Source of the DNA: Halopelagius fulvigenes
GTDB taxonomy: Archaea; Halobacteriota; Halobacteria; Halobacteriales; Haloferacaceae
Assembly: GCF_042662625.1 (NCBI RefSeq)
Contig: NZ_JBHSXH010000009.1
Location: forward strand, 806,001-870,000
Reading direction: 5' to 3'
Length of the DNA stretch: 64,000 bases
A program made the position numbers and the translations under genes. Shown here piece after piece: positions 8,900 through 16,708 of this stretch (positions are counted from its first letter, which is position 1; every line of letters begins with the position of its first letter). The notes below the pieces were generated by a model. That model searched no databases. It was not told the DNA's origin and was given only the letters and a program-made list of their open reading frames with translations.

Positions 8900-9709
8900 T
8901 TAGTAGAGGTCCTCTAACTCCTCCTGTACGTGGCCGTGTTCCTCCCCGGGGAACTCGCCGGATTCGACCGCCTCGCGGTACGCCGAGACGGCGTCGGCCA
9001 TCTCCTCGCGGACGTTGCCGAACTGCTTCGCGAACGGCGGCGACCGGTCGCTGAGTCCGAGCACGTCGTCCACGACCAGAACCTGCCCGTCGCACTCCGC
9101 GCCCGCGCCGATGCCGATGGTCGGAATCGAGAGCGCTTGGGTCACCTGCTCCGCGAGGTTCGACGGGACGTGTTCGAGGACGAGGGCGAACGCGCCGGCC
9201 TGTTCGTGCCGGCGCGCCAAATCGAGAATCTCGTGCGCCTCGTCGCGGTTCGTCCCCTGTCGGCCGTACCCCGTCTCCTTCATCCGTTGGGGCGTCAGGC
9301 CGAGGTGGGCCATCACCGGGATGCCGAGTTCGACGAGTCGTTCGGTCAGGTCGACGGTGTGGGGGCCGGACTCCAGTTTCACCGCGTCGGCGCGCGCCTC
9401 CTTGAGCATCCGCCCGCAGTTCTCGATGCTCGACGCCTCGTCGACGCCGACGGAGAGAAACGGCATGTCGGCGACGACGAGGGCGTCCGTCGTCGCCCGC
9501 GCGACGGCCGCCGTCCGCGACTCGACCTCCGCGACGGTCACGGGGAGCGTCGTGTCGTACCCGAGCGCCGTGTTCCCCATGCTGTCCCCCACGAGGACGA
9601 CGTCGATGCCCGCCTCGTCCACGATTCCCGCCGTCGTCGCGTCGTACGCGGTCAGCATCGTTATCGGCTCGGTCCCCGCCTTCTCGCGGACGTCACGTAC
9701 CGTCGTCAT
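8900..9709 (-). CDS. panB: 3-methyl-2-oxobutanoate hydroxymethyltransferase PanB
   Basis: This 269-residue enzyme makes ketopantoate from 2-oxoisovalerate and a methylene-folate-type C1 donor, the first committed step towards coenzyme A. Family motifs are clear: MLTAYDATTAGIVDEAG, VLVGDSMGNTALGY (metal-binding Asp), VADMPFLS, and PTIGIGAGAECDGQVLV. The start at 9709 (MTTVRDVREKAGTEPI) is preferred to a longer in-frame start at 9730 because it matches the family N-terminus. The gene is alone on its strand and overlaps no neighbour. Confidence 0.96.
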   Translation of the reverse strand: MTTVRDVREKAGTEPITMLTAYDATTAGIVDEAGIDVVLVGDSMGNTALGYDTTLPVTVAEVESRTAAVARATTDALVVADMPFLSVGVDEASSIENCGRMLKEARADAVKLESGPHTVDLTERLVELGIPVMAHLGLTPQRMKETGYGRQGTNRDEAHEILDLARRHEQAGAFALVLEHVPSNLAEQVTQALSIPTIGIGAGAECDGQVLVVDDVLGLSDRSPPFAKQFGNVREEMADAVSAYREAVESGEFPGEEHGHVQEELEDLY

Positions 9710-9811
9710 ACCCGCTTCGTGTGTCGGCACCGCGTTAAATCGCTCGTTGTCGGCCGTTCGGACGGCTCACGGCCGTCGCCGTAACAGTCATCCAGAAACA
9801 CTTTCATCATA

Positions 9812-9841
9812 ACAGTAGTTTTACTTGTCTTGACAGTAGTT
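9812..9841. repeat. Two copies of ACAGTAGTT 21 bp apart before the pilin-like gene
   Basis: Copies at 9812-9820 and 9833-9841 are spaced by two helical turns and flank a weak TATA-like TTTTACTT. They lie within 40 bp of the pilin-like start codon. A related 12-mer, CATAACAGTAGT, occurs at 9808-9819 and again at 14411-14422 upstream of another gene. Confidence 0.5.
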
Positions 9842-9852
9842 CGAACTGTACG

Positions 9853-10362
9853 ATGTGCTCTCTCGGTCCCTCTCGCCCTCTCCTCCGTCCGACCCGGGGC
9901 GTCTCGCCCGTCGTCGGCGCGGCGTTGCTGTTCGTCGTCGCTATCCTCCTCGCGACCACCCTCGCGGTGATGGCGTTCGAGTTCGCCGACGCCCTCCGGG
10001 AACCGACGCCGCAGGTCGCCTTCGAGACGGAGTACGTCGCCGACGGCGCGGGGAACGGCGGTAACGGCGCGTACGTCAACGTCTCCCACGTCGCCGGCGA
10101 CGTGGCGGACGGGTCCATCGTCTACGTCCGCGACGAGTCGGGGAACGAAATCGCGTGGCGGAGCATCCGGGCGGGCGAATCGACCGTCTCGCCCGGCGGC
10201 CGCGTCCACATCGACGGGCGCGGGAGCGACGGCGTCCTCGACGCCGTCTGCGAGGCCGGTCAGACGTACTACGTCGTCGTCGAACGGCCGGACGACACGT
10301 CGGCGATTCTCCGAGAGGTGACGATTCCGCGCGACCCGACGTCCACGAGTCCCGAGTGCTGA
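9853..10362 (+). CDS. Type IV pilin-like N-terminal domain protein
   Basis: This 169-residue protein begins with a short charged leader followed by RGVSPVVGAALLFVVAILLA, the haloarchaeal prepilin signal with the processing site after Gly and a single hydrophobic helix. The rest is a small beta-rich, acidic domain with WRSIRAGES and YVVVERPD segments. It should be cleaved by prepilin peptidase and assembled at, or anchored in, the membrane. Only one pilin gene is present and no assembly ATPase is nearby, so whether it forms pili or is a membrane-anchored surface protein is unknown. Confidence 0.85.
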   Translation: MCSLGPSRPLLRPTRGVSPVVGAALLFVVAILLATTLAVMAFEFADALREPTPQVAFETEYVADGAGNGGNGAYVNVSHVAGDVADGSIVYVRDESGNEIAWRSIRAGESTVSPGGRVHIDGRGSDGVLDAVCEAGQTYYVVVERPDDTSAILREVTIPRDPTSTSPEC

Positions 10363-10426
10363 CGGCGTCGCGCGACGCCCGGGGACGAACCGGCACGCAT
10401 TAGCCCCCGCCGTCTAACCCTCGACC

Positions 10427-10708
10427 GTGCAACCGGTCGAACGGTCGAACCCGGACGGGGTCGATTACGGGTGGGTGATGCAGACGACGTTCGTCGTCAC
10501 CATCCTCGTCGGCGCACCCGTCGTCGCACTCCTCTCGACGGGCGTGACGCTCCCGACGTGGGAGGCGCGCGTCAGTTTCGCCGTCAGAGTGGGGGCCATC
10601 ATCTGGTTCCTCACCGCCGTCGCCGTCTTCGCGTACGCGAAGCGAACGGACGCGGGCGACGGGGGGAGCGACCCCGACGAGGTCGAGTTAGGCGCGGACG
10701 GCGACTGA
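10427..10708 (+). CDS. Small membrane protein (DUF5822-like)
   Basis: This 93-residue protein has two predicted membrane helices (VMQTTFVVTILVGAPVVALL and RVGAIIWFLTAVAVFAYA) and an acidic C-terminus. The start is the GTG at 10427; MQPVERSNPDGVDYGWVMQ matches a haloarchaeal family I remember as DUF5822, which I could not check. No function is known. Confidence 0.75.
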   Translation: MQPVERSNPDGVDYGWVMQTTFVVTILVGAPVVALLSTGVTLPTWEARVSFAVRVGAIIWFLTAVAVFAYAKRTDAGDGGSDPDEVELGADGD

Positions 10709-10820
10709 CCGAGAACGGTACCGGCGGGTGCCACGCGGGCGCCGCGGCGCGACCCCGCCCGACCAGCGACGGCCCCTCCTTCCCGGAAGGACTTTGGCGC
10801 GTCTCGGTGAGGTCTACGTA

Positions 10821-11669
10821 ATGATAGACGAGACGATAGAGGAAATCAAGGAGATGCAGACGCACAGTTCCTCGGTCGTCGCCATCAAGGCCGCCCGGTC
10901 GCTTCAGGAACTTCTCGACCGCGACCACGCCACGGTCGAAGACTTCGAACGCGACTTGGAGCGAAACGCCAGCGCACTCCGGCGGGCGAACCCCTCCCAC
11001 GCGTCGCTGTACAACGCGATGCAGGGCATCCTCCGGAACGTCGTCGGCCGCGCCGACACCGTCGAGGAGTCGAAGTCGCTCACCGAGGAGATAATCGACC
11101 GCATCGTCGAGGACGTCGAACACGGGAAGTCCCGCGCCGCCGAGAACGCCGTCGAGATATTCGACGACGGCGACGTGTTCCTCACGCACGACTACTCCTC
11201 GACGGTGCTGGAGGCCGTCGAACGCGCGGCCGCCGAGGGGACGCACATGACGGCGTACGTGAGCGAGGCGCGCCCGCGGTTCCTCGGCCGGAAGACCGCC
11301 CGAACGCTCGCCGCCATCGACCGGGTCGAAACGCACCTGTTGGTCGATAGCGCCGTCGGGATGGTGTTAGAGGGGTGCGACCGGGTCGTCATCGGGATGG
11401 ACTGCATCGTGGACGAGACGCTGTACAACCGCGTCGGCACGTTCCCCATCGCCGCGACGGCGAACCGACTCGGCGTCCCCGTCGTCGTCATCGGGTCCGG
11501 CGCGAAGATAGTGGGCGACGGGTTCGCCTTCGAGAACGAACACCGCTCGCCGTCGGAGGTGTCGCTGGAACCCCTCGAAGACGTCGTCATCGAGAACCCC
11601 GCCTACGACGCCACGCCGATGGAACTCGTGGACGAAGTCGTCACTGACTCCGCCGTCGAATCGTACTGA
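10821..11669 (+). CDS. eIF2B alpha/beta/delta-family protein
   Basis: This 282-residue protein belongs to the family that includes eIF2B regulatory subunits, methylthioribose-1-phosphate isomerase and archaeal ribose-1,5-bisphosphate isomerase. The C-terminal Rossmann-like half shows GMDCIVDETLYNRVGTFPI, the family ligand-binding block. The motif that carries the catalytic cysteine in ribose-1,5-bisphosphate isomerases (THC-S) here reads LTHDYSS (residues 121-127), so Asp124 replaces the Cys. It is therefore more likely a regulatory or diverged paralogue than the AMP-pathway isomerase. The start at 10821 fits the family N-terminus. Confidence 0.82.
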   Translation: MIDETIEEIKEMQTHSSSVVAIKAARSLQELLDRDHATVEDFERDLERNASALRRANPSHASLYNAMQGILRNVVGRADTVEESKSLTEEIIDRIVEDVEHGKSRAAENAVEIFDDGDVFLTHDYSSTVLEAVERAAAEGTHMTAYVSEARPRFLGRKTARTLAAIDRVETHLLVDSAVGMVLEGCDRVVIGMDCIVDETLYNRVGTFPIAATANRLGVPVVVIGSGAKIVGDGFAFENEHRSPSEVSLEPLEDVVIENPAYDATPMELVDEVVTDSAVESY

Positions 11670-11725
11670 GTCGGACCCTGCGGTCGGACGGCGGACGGCG
11701 CGTCTCCTCGAACTCGTTCTCTCTC

Positions 11726-12163
11726 TCAGTCGGTTTCTCGGTCGCCAAACGCGACCGGTCGGAGGTGCTTGGGAAGTTGTCTCCGTTGCCACTCACGTTC
11801 GCTCTCGGGAGCGGTGGTGTCGGCGGCGGCATCGGCGGTTGCGGCGGCAGCTTTGACAGCGTAGGTACCGGCGTGAGGGGCGTGGTCGGCGACGTGGGCG
11901 GTTGCGGCGGCGTGCCCGGCGGCACGGGCGGCTTCGCGGGCCGCGGATCGCTCGACGTCGCGGGCGGCGGCGTGGGCGGCGAAGGCGGCGTCGCGCGCCT
12001 CGCTCACCCCTATCTCGTCGCGAACCCACGCACGCGCCGCTTCGATACCGTCTCGAGGTCGGCTGTCGTTCGGACGCTCCGCTTCGAAATACGGCAGTAC
12101 GCGCTCGGCGCAGTCGGCGGCCCAGAGCGCCAGCGTCCTGTGGTCTCCTTCGTCGATCGTCAT
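11726..12163 (-). CDS. Imm5-like putative immunity protein
   Basis: This 145-residue protein is built from alanine-rich helices: LALWAADCAERVLPYFE, RPRDGIEAARAWVRDE, ARDAAFAAHAAARDVE, and ARAAGHAAATAHVADHA. The RP..IEAARAW and AGHA.ATAHV.DHA motifs match the Imm5 domain found in bacterial polymorphic toxin systems. There is no toxin gene next to it, so here it is either an orphan immunity protein or a housekeeping member of the family. Assignment rests on motif memory. Confidence 0.75.
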   Translation of the reverse strand: MTIDEGDHRTLALWAADCAERVLPYFEAERPNDSRPRDGIEAARAWVRDEIGVSEARDAAFAAHAAARDVERSAAREAARAAGHAAATAHVADHAPHAGTYAVKAAAATADAAADTTAPESEREWQRRQLPKHLRPVAFGDRETD

Positions 12164-12246
12164 TCTCGTCTCCCGTCCGCTTCAGCCACCGGGCGTTCCT
12201 CCCGCGGATGCTTCTGTCGAACTCAGTCGAGAGCGATCCACTCGCC

Positions 12247-12288
12247 TAAAAACTGTCTCGCGAGTATCTCGCTCGGCCTTAGCCGAGC
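12247..12288 (-). terminator. Hairpin plus T-tract after the oxidoreductase gene
   Basis: On the minus strand a perfect stem GCTCGGC-TAAG-GCCGAGC (12271-12288) contains the oxidoreductase stop codon in its loop. A second short stem and a TTTTT run (about 12248-12252) follow. Archaeal termination depends mainly on the T-tract, so this is a probable terminator of the epimerase-oxidoreductase operon. Confidence 0.5.
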
Positions 12289-13391
12289 GTGACCCACTCG
12301 CCAGTTTCGTCCGACCGCTCTATCGCGTCCAGGACCGCTTGGACCTCGTAGGCGTCCTCGAACGACGGGTGGAACTCGCCGCCCTCCTCGACCGCGGAGA
12401 GGAACTCGTAGTTCTCGTGGACGAACGTGTGTTCCCACCCGATGACGTGGCCCGGCGGCCACCAGTGGTCGACGTACGGGTCGGACTCGTCTGTCACCAG
12501 AATCGTCTCGTACCCGCGGTGGTCCGGACCCTTGTACTCCAGTTCGTTCAGGCGTTCCAGGGAGAACTTCAGACTCCCCTCGGAGCCCTGAATCTCGACG
12601 GTGTGGTCGTTCTTGTGCCCGTTGGCGAAGCGCGACGCCTCCAAGGTACCTATCGCGCCGTTCTCGAACTCCGCCTGGGCGGTGTATGCGTCGTCCACGG
12701 TGACGGGTTTCGTCTCGTCGGACCCGGGGACGGGGCGTTCCTCCACGAACGTCTGGAGGTGCCCGCTGATGCGTTCGATGTCGCCTGCCGTCTCGCCGAC
12801 GAGGAACCGAACGAGGTCCACCGTGTGCGCGCCCAAGTCGCCGAGCGCGCCGCTTCCGGCCAGTTCCTTGTCCATCCGCCACGCCCACGGCGCGTCGGGG
12901 TCGACGAGCCAATCCTGCAGGTAGCGGCCGCGGACGTGGTGAATCTCGCCGAGTTCGCCGTCCTCGATGAGGCCCTTCGCGTACCGGATCGCCGGGACGA
13001 ACCGGTAGTTGAACGCGCACCCCGCGGGCACGTCCGCGTCCGCCGCGGCGTCGCGCATCGGTTCCGCCTCGTCGAGCGTCCGCGCGAGCGGTTTCTCGCA
13101 GAACACCGGCACGCCCGCTTCGAGGGCGGCGATGGAGGGTTCGGCGTGGAGGTGGTTCGGGCCGAGGTTGTAGAACACGTCCACCTCCTCGATCACGTCC
13201 TCCCAGTCGGTGGCGGTGCGCTCGAAGCCGAACCGGTCGGCGGCGTCGGCGAGTGCCTCCTCGTCGCGCCCGACGAGGGTGTGACGGTTCACCTCCGGCG
13301 CGTCCGGGAAGAACATCGGCAGTCGCGCCAGCGCGTTCGAGTGCGCCTTCCCCATGAAGCGGTACCCCAGCATTCCGACGTCGAGTGTCAT
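12279..13391 (-). CDS. Gfo/Idh/MocA family oxidoreductase
   Basis: This 370-residue NAD(P)-dependent dehydrogenase has an N-terminal Rossmann domain (GMLGYRFMGKAHSNAL, residues 6-21) and the family signature CEKPLARTLDEA near residue 98, whose lysine is catalytic. AGCAFNYRFVPAIRYAKGLI follows, with GDLGAHTVDLVRF carrying the conserved histidine. It probably oxidises or reduces a sugar or cyclitol. The upstream epimerase gene is 13 bp away, so the two act in one carbohydrate pathway. Confidence 0.93.
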   Translation of the reverse strand: MTLDVGMLGYRFMGKAHSNALARLPMFFPDAPEVNRHTLVGRDEEALADAADRFGFERTATDWEDVIEEVDVFYNLGPNHLHAEPSIAALEAGVPVFCEKPLARTLDEAEPMRDAAADADVPAGCAFNYRFVPAIRYAKGLIEDGELGEIHHVRGRYLQDWLVDPDAPWAWRMDKELAGSGALGDLGAHTVDLVRFLVGETAGDIERISGHLQTFVEERPVPGSDETKPVTVDDAYTAQAEFENGAIGTLEASRFANGHKNDHTVEIQGSEGSLKFSLERLNELEYKGPDHRGYETILVTDESDPYVDHWWPPGHVIGWEHTFVHENYEFLSAVEEGGEFHPSFEDAYEVQAVLDAIERSDETGEWVTLG

Positions 13392-13404
13392 TTTTCGGAC
13401 CTCC

Positions 13405-14373
13405 TCACTCCGCCCAGTAGGCGTCGCCGGGTTGCGTCTCGAAGACGGCGCGGTCGAGCACGTCCACGGCCTTCTCCAGCCCCTCCGTCGAGGAGGTCAG
13501 GGAGTCCTCGTGTTCGATGGAGAGGGCACCCTCGTAGCCGACCATCCGGAGGGTGGACACCACGTCCTTCCAGTGGCCCTCGTCGTGGCCGTAGCCGATG
13601 GAGCGGAACAGCCACGACCGGTCGGGTTCGTCGGTGTAGTCGGTGGTGTCGAGGACGCCCTTGATGCGCGATTTCGGCTCGTACACCTTCGTGTCCTTCG
13701 CGTGGAAGTGGTGGATGGCGTCGCGTTCGCCGAGGAACCGGATGGCGTCCGTCACCTCGATGCCCTGCCAGTAGAGGTGCGAGGGGTCGAAGTTCGCGCC
13801 GATTCGCTCGTTCGTCGCCTCCCGCAGTTGGAGCATCCCCGTCGGTTCGTAGACGAGCATGTTCGGGTGCATCTCGATGGCAATATCGACGCCCTGTTCG
13901 TCGGCGAACTCCGCAACGTCGGACCAGTAGTCGACTGCGACCTCCCACTGGTACTCGTGGGCGTCGGCGTGTTCGGTCGGCCACGGGGCCGTGATCCAGT
14001 TCGGCACCTCGTCGTTCGGACCGCCCGCGGGCAGGCCGGAGAAGCAGGTGATCGTGTTCACGTCCAACTGCGCGGCGAGTCGAATCGCCTCGCGGAGTTC
14101 CGTGTCCGCCTCCTCCGCGGTGTCGTCGTCGGGGTGGAGGGGGTTGTTGTGCGTCGCGAGGGCGCTGACCTGCATGTCGTGCTCCGAGAGCGTATCGTGC
14201 AGTTCGTCCTGCGCGTCTTCGTCGTCCAGCATCTCCCGTCGGTCGACGTGGGCCTGTCCGGGGTGGCCGCCGACGCCGAGTTCGACCCCGTCGACGCCGA
14301 TGTCGTCGAGGTACGACAGGGCGTCGGAGAGCGATTCGCCTCCGAGCGGAACGGTGAGTACGCCGATGTACAT
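13405..14373 (-). CDS. Sugar phosphate isomerase/epimerase (xylose isomerase-like TIM barrel)
   Basis: This 322-residue protein is an AP-endonuclease-2/IolE-like TIM barrel. Metal-binding residues of the family are visible in VDIAIEMHPNM (Glu), RIGANFDPSHLYWQG (Asp, His), IHHFHAKDTK (His) and GALSIEHEDSL (Glu). It is the first gene of a two-gene operon with the oxidoreductase, a pairing common in inositol and rare-sugar catabolism. A TATA-like TTTTATT lies at 14397-14408, about 30 bp before the start. Confidence 0.92.
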   Translation of the reverse strand: MYIGVLTVPLGGESLSDALSYLDDIGVDGVELGVGGHPGQAHVDRREMLDDEDAQDELHDTLSEHDMQVSALATHNNPLHPDDDTAEEADTELREAIRLAAQLDVNTITCFSGLPAGGPNDEVPNWITAPWPTEHADAHEYQWEVAVDYWSDVAEFADEQGVDIAIEMHPNMLVYEPTGMLQLREATNERIGANFDPSHLYWQGIEVTDAIRFLGERDAIHHFHAKDTKVYEPKSRIKGVLDTTDYTDEPDRSWLFRSIGYGHDEGHWKDVVSTLRMVGYEGALSIEHEDSLTSSTEGLEKAVDVLDRAVFETQPGDAYWAE

Positions 14374-14523
14374 ACACCGACGTACAGAGAGCGTTTGAAT
14401 AAAAGGTTAGCATAACAGTAGTAACTATTAGATGTTCGTAGGAGGCGGGCGGAGAGAGAGTGAGTGGGTAGGCGGGCGTTCGAGGGCGCAGGGCGGCGGT
14501 TCGGGTCCGCGGGGCGGTGTCGT

Positions 14524-15000
14524 TTAGCGTCTGAACAAGTCCGAAAACTTCTCGCGGAGTCCGGACTTCTCCCCGAGGCGGAGGTAGTACGCCTCGCCGC
14601 CGTCCTCGTAGTAGTTCTCTATCAGGCGTTCGATCTCGAACCCGATGTGTTCGTAGAACGCCAACGCTTCCTCGTTCGTCGCTCGCGCGTGACAGGAGAC
14701 GGACCCGTGGTCGTTCGCGACCTCCGCGACGAGGCGCTTTCCGAGTCCCTCGCCGCGCACCTCGGGCGCGACGGCGAGAAAGAGGATATAGCCGTCTCGG
14801 CGCGCGGATGCGAACGCGATGAGGTCCTCGTCGAGAAAGAGGAGGTGCGTCTTCGAGCGACGGTAGGCGTCCACGAAGAACCGCCGTCGCTGCTTGAGGA
14901 CGCCCTCGTCGCTGCGAATCCGCTCTTTCAACTCCCACGCCTGCTCGGCGTGCTCGTCGGACCCCGGCCCGTCCACCCGCTTTTCGACGTTGACACTCAC
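14524..15000 (-). CDS. GNAT family N-acetyltransferase
   Basis: This protein of 158 residues has the GNAT acetyl-CoA-binding motif LAVAPEVRGEGLGKRLV and the C-terminal NEEALAFYEHIGFE motif. The substrate is unknown. An in-frame ATG at 15021 is disfavoured because it lies inside a TATA-like sequence (GTTATATTCG, 15021-15030); the predicted transcription start then falls near 15000, where a GTG opens VSVNVEKRVDGPGSDE. I therefore chose the leaderless GTG start. Confidence 0.85.
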   Translation of the reverse strand: MSVNVEKRVDGPGSDEHAEQAWELKERIRSDEGVLKQRRRFFVDAYRRSKTHLLFLDEDLIAFASARRDGYILFLAVAPEVRGEGLGKRLVAEVANDHGSVSCHARATNEEALAFYEHIGFEIERLIENYYEDGGEAYYLRLGEKSGLREKFSDLFRR

Positions 15001-15097
15001 GCCCACGGGTAGTGGGGTCACGAATATAACTCCACCGTCGTTTCGGAGGGTTCACGGCCGCGAGCGTTTTGTACCGCTCAGTCGAACGTGCGAACGA

Positions 15098-16174
15098 ATG
15101 TCAGACGACCGACGCCCTCGACGGATGAGGTGGGTCGGACGGTCGGTGCGCGACGTGCTCCGCGAGGCGGCCATCACCGGGACGGCGGTCGTCGTCCCCG
15201 TCGTCATCACCGTCTTCGTCTTCGCCTTCCTGCTCAACGCCGTCTACCCCTACGTCAACATCGTCTCGGACGTCATCGTCGCCCTGCCGGTTCTCGGCCT
15301 CATCCCCGACATCATCGGCGTCTCCCCGGAGACCATCGTCGAACTGACGGTACCCGTCGCCGTCTTCCTCGCGGTCATCGCGGTCGGACTGGTGGTGAAC
15401 AGCTCGCGGTACGGCGAACGCGCGGTGGACTACTTCGACTACGTGATGTCGCAGATACCGGGAGTCGGCAGCGTTTACGAGAGCTTCCGGCGGATGAGCG
15501 ACGCGATGCTCGACAGCGAGGTGCAGAACTTCCGCGACGTGAAGCTCGTGGAGTTCCCCCACGAGGACGCCTACACGCTCGGGTTCGTCACCACGGAGAC
15601 GCCCGACGTCCTCTCGGAGGAGACGGACCACGAGAGGATGCTGACGCTGTTTCTCCCCCTCGCGCCGAACCCGGTGATGGGCGGGCACCTCGTCCACGTG
15701 CCTGCGTCGCGGGTGATAGACGTGGACATGAGCGTCGAGGAGGGGGTGCAGGCCATCGTCACGAGCGGCGTCGCGATGGGCGAGGAGGGGCGGTCGAGCG
15801 GTCTCTCGGCGTCGGAACTTCGGGAGTTGACCCGGACGCGCGGCGGTATCGGCGCGAATGGACGCGACGAGGAGTCCGCGCCGAGATGGACGGGGAGCGC
15901 GCCGTTCGGCGACGGCCCCGGAGCCGAGCGGTTCGAACGGTACGACGAGCGGGTGGAACCCGAGCACGTCGATACGCCGCAGGAACTCGCGCGCCGCGGG
16001 GAGGCGTCCGACGAGAACGACGCGGTCGGCGGCGGGAACGCCGACGACCGACTGCCGGCGGACTCGGGAGAGGGAGCGACGGCCGACGTCGACCCGGAAC
16101 CGTTCGACGCGGCGGCGGGCGTCGAGACGGACCGGAAGAGACAGGACGGCGGCGACGGAGAGTCGTCCGCATGA
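15098..16174 (+). CDS. DUF502 family membrane protein
   Basis: This 358-residue protein has two membrane segments (AAITGTAVVVPVVITVFVFA and ELTVPVAVFLAVIAVGLVV) and the DUF502 soluble core, including YVMSQIPGVGSVYESFRRMSD and LFLPLAPNPVMGGHLVHVP. The last 120 residues are acidic, low-complexity and probably disordered. The start at 15098 (MSDDRRPRRMRWVGRSV) is chosen over longer in-frame extensions. Its stop overlaps the archease start (ATGA), implying translational coupling. Function is unknown. Confidence 0.9.
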   Translation: MSDDRRPRRMRWVGRSVRDVLREAAITGTAVVVPVVITVFVFAFLLNAVYPYVNIVSDVIVALPVLGLIPDIIGVSPETIVELTVPVAVFLAVIAVGLVVNSSRYGERAVDYFDYVMSQIPGVGSVYESFRRMSDAMLDSEVQNFRDVKLVEFPHEDAYTLGFVTTETPDVLSEETDHERMLTLFLPLAPNPVMGGHLVHVPASRVIDVDMSVEEGVQAIVTSGVAMGEEGRSSGLSASELRELTRTRGGIGANGRDEESAPRWTGSAPFGDGPGAERFERYDERVEPEHVDTPQELARRGEASDENDAVGGGNADDRLPADSGEGATADVDPEPFDAAAGVETDRKRQDGGDGESSA

Positions 16175-16641
16175 GCTTCGAACTCCGGGACCACACGGCC
16201 GACGTGGCCGTCGAGGCGACGGCGTCCGACCTCTCGGGGGCGTTCGCCGCCGTCGCCGACGGACTCGCCGCCGCCGGGTGCGACGCCGTCCCCCCGACCG
16301 GCGGCGAACGATTCGGCGTCGAGGTGCGCGCGGAGGGCCCTGAGGCTCTCCTGTTCGACTACCTCGACCAACTCATCTACGAACGGGACGTGCGCGGCGT
16401 CCTCCCGGTGGACAACGACGCCGAGGTTCGCGCGCCCGACGACGGAGCGGGATTCGGCGACGACGGTAACGACGACGACGGTAACGACGACGACGACGGC
16501 GAGTGGATTCTCGACGGGTCGGCGCGCGGCGTTCCGCTCTCGGCGGTGGACGCCAGAGAGATAAAGGCCGTCACCTACTCGGAGATGTCCCTCGAAGAGA
16601 CGGCCGACGGGTGGCGAGCGTACGTCGTCTTCGACGTGTGA
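16171..16641 (+). CDS. Archease, RtcB ligase activator
   Basis: This 156-residue protein is archease, which speeds guanylylation and turnover of the tRNA ligase RtcB. The motifs FELRDHTADVAVEA and LLFDYLDQLIYERDV, and the C-terminal IKAVTYSEMSLEE with WRAYVVFDV, are diagnostic; the Asp of HTADVA is a conserved metal ligand. It carries an insertion of about 20 residues rich in Asp, Asn and Gly (GDDGNDDDGNDDDDGE, around 102-117) encoded by a short nucleotide repeat. The cognate ligase gene lies 2.9 kb downstream on the same strand. Confidence 0.95.
   Translation: MSFELRDHTADVAVEATASDLSGAFAAVADGLAAAGCDAVPPTGGERFGVEVRAEGPEALLFDYLDQLIYERDVRGVLPVDNDAEVRAPDDGAGFGDDGNDDDGNDDDDGEWILDGSARGVPLSAVDAREIKAVTYSEMSLEETADGWRAYVVFDV
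16451..16500 (+). repeat. GACGGTAAC-type tandem repeat within archease
   Basis: The unit GACGACGGTAAC with extra GAC triplets is repeated in tandem and encodes the Asp/Asn/Gly insertion. Units differ only by GAC number, so replication slippage in multiples of three would keep the frame. Confidence 0.7.
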
Positions 16642-16708
16642 CCGCGCGTTCGGCGCGGGGGGGGTCGCTCCCAAGCAGTTCTTGTAGTATCCGCGCCATT
16701 CTCTCGCC

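Noticed and set aside
11726..12163. Toxin-immunity or defence locus
   Set aside because: Only the Imm5-like gene is present; neighbours are metabolic genes and no toxin or secretion gene is adjacent.
12339..13664. Long plus-strand open frame opposite the oxidoreductase gene
   Set aside because: It is a mirror of the minus-strand gene caused by strong GC bias; its translation is low-complexity and Arg/Val/Asp-rich without motifs.
14464..15012. Plus-strand coding sequence opposite the acetyltransferase
   Set aside because: The minus strand has the GNAT acetyl-CoA motif; the plus frame has none and fits shadow bias.
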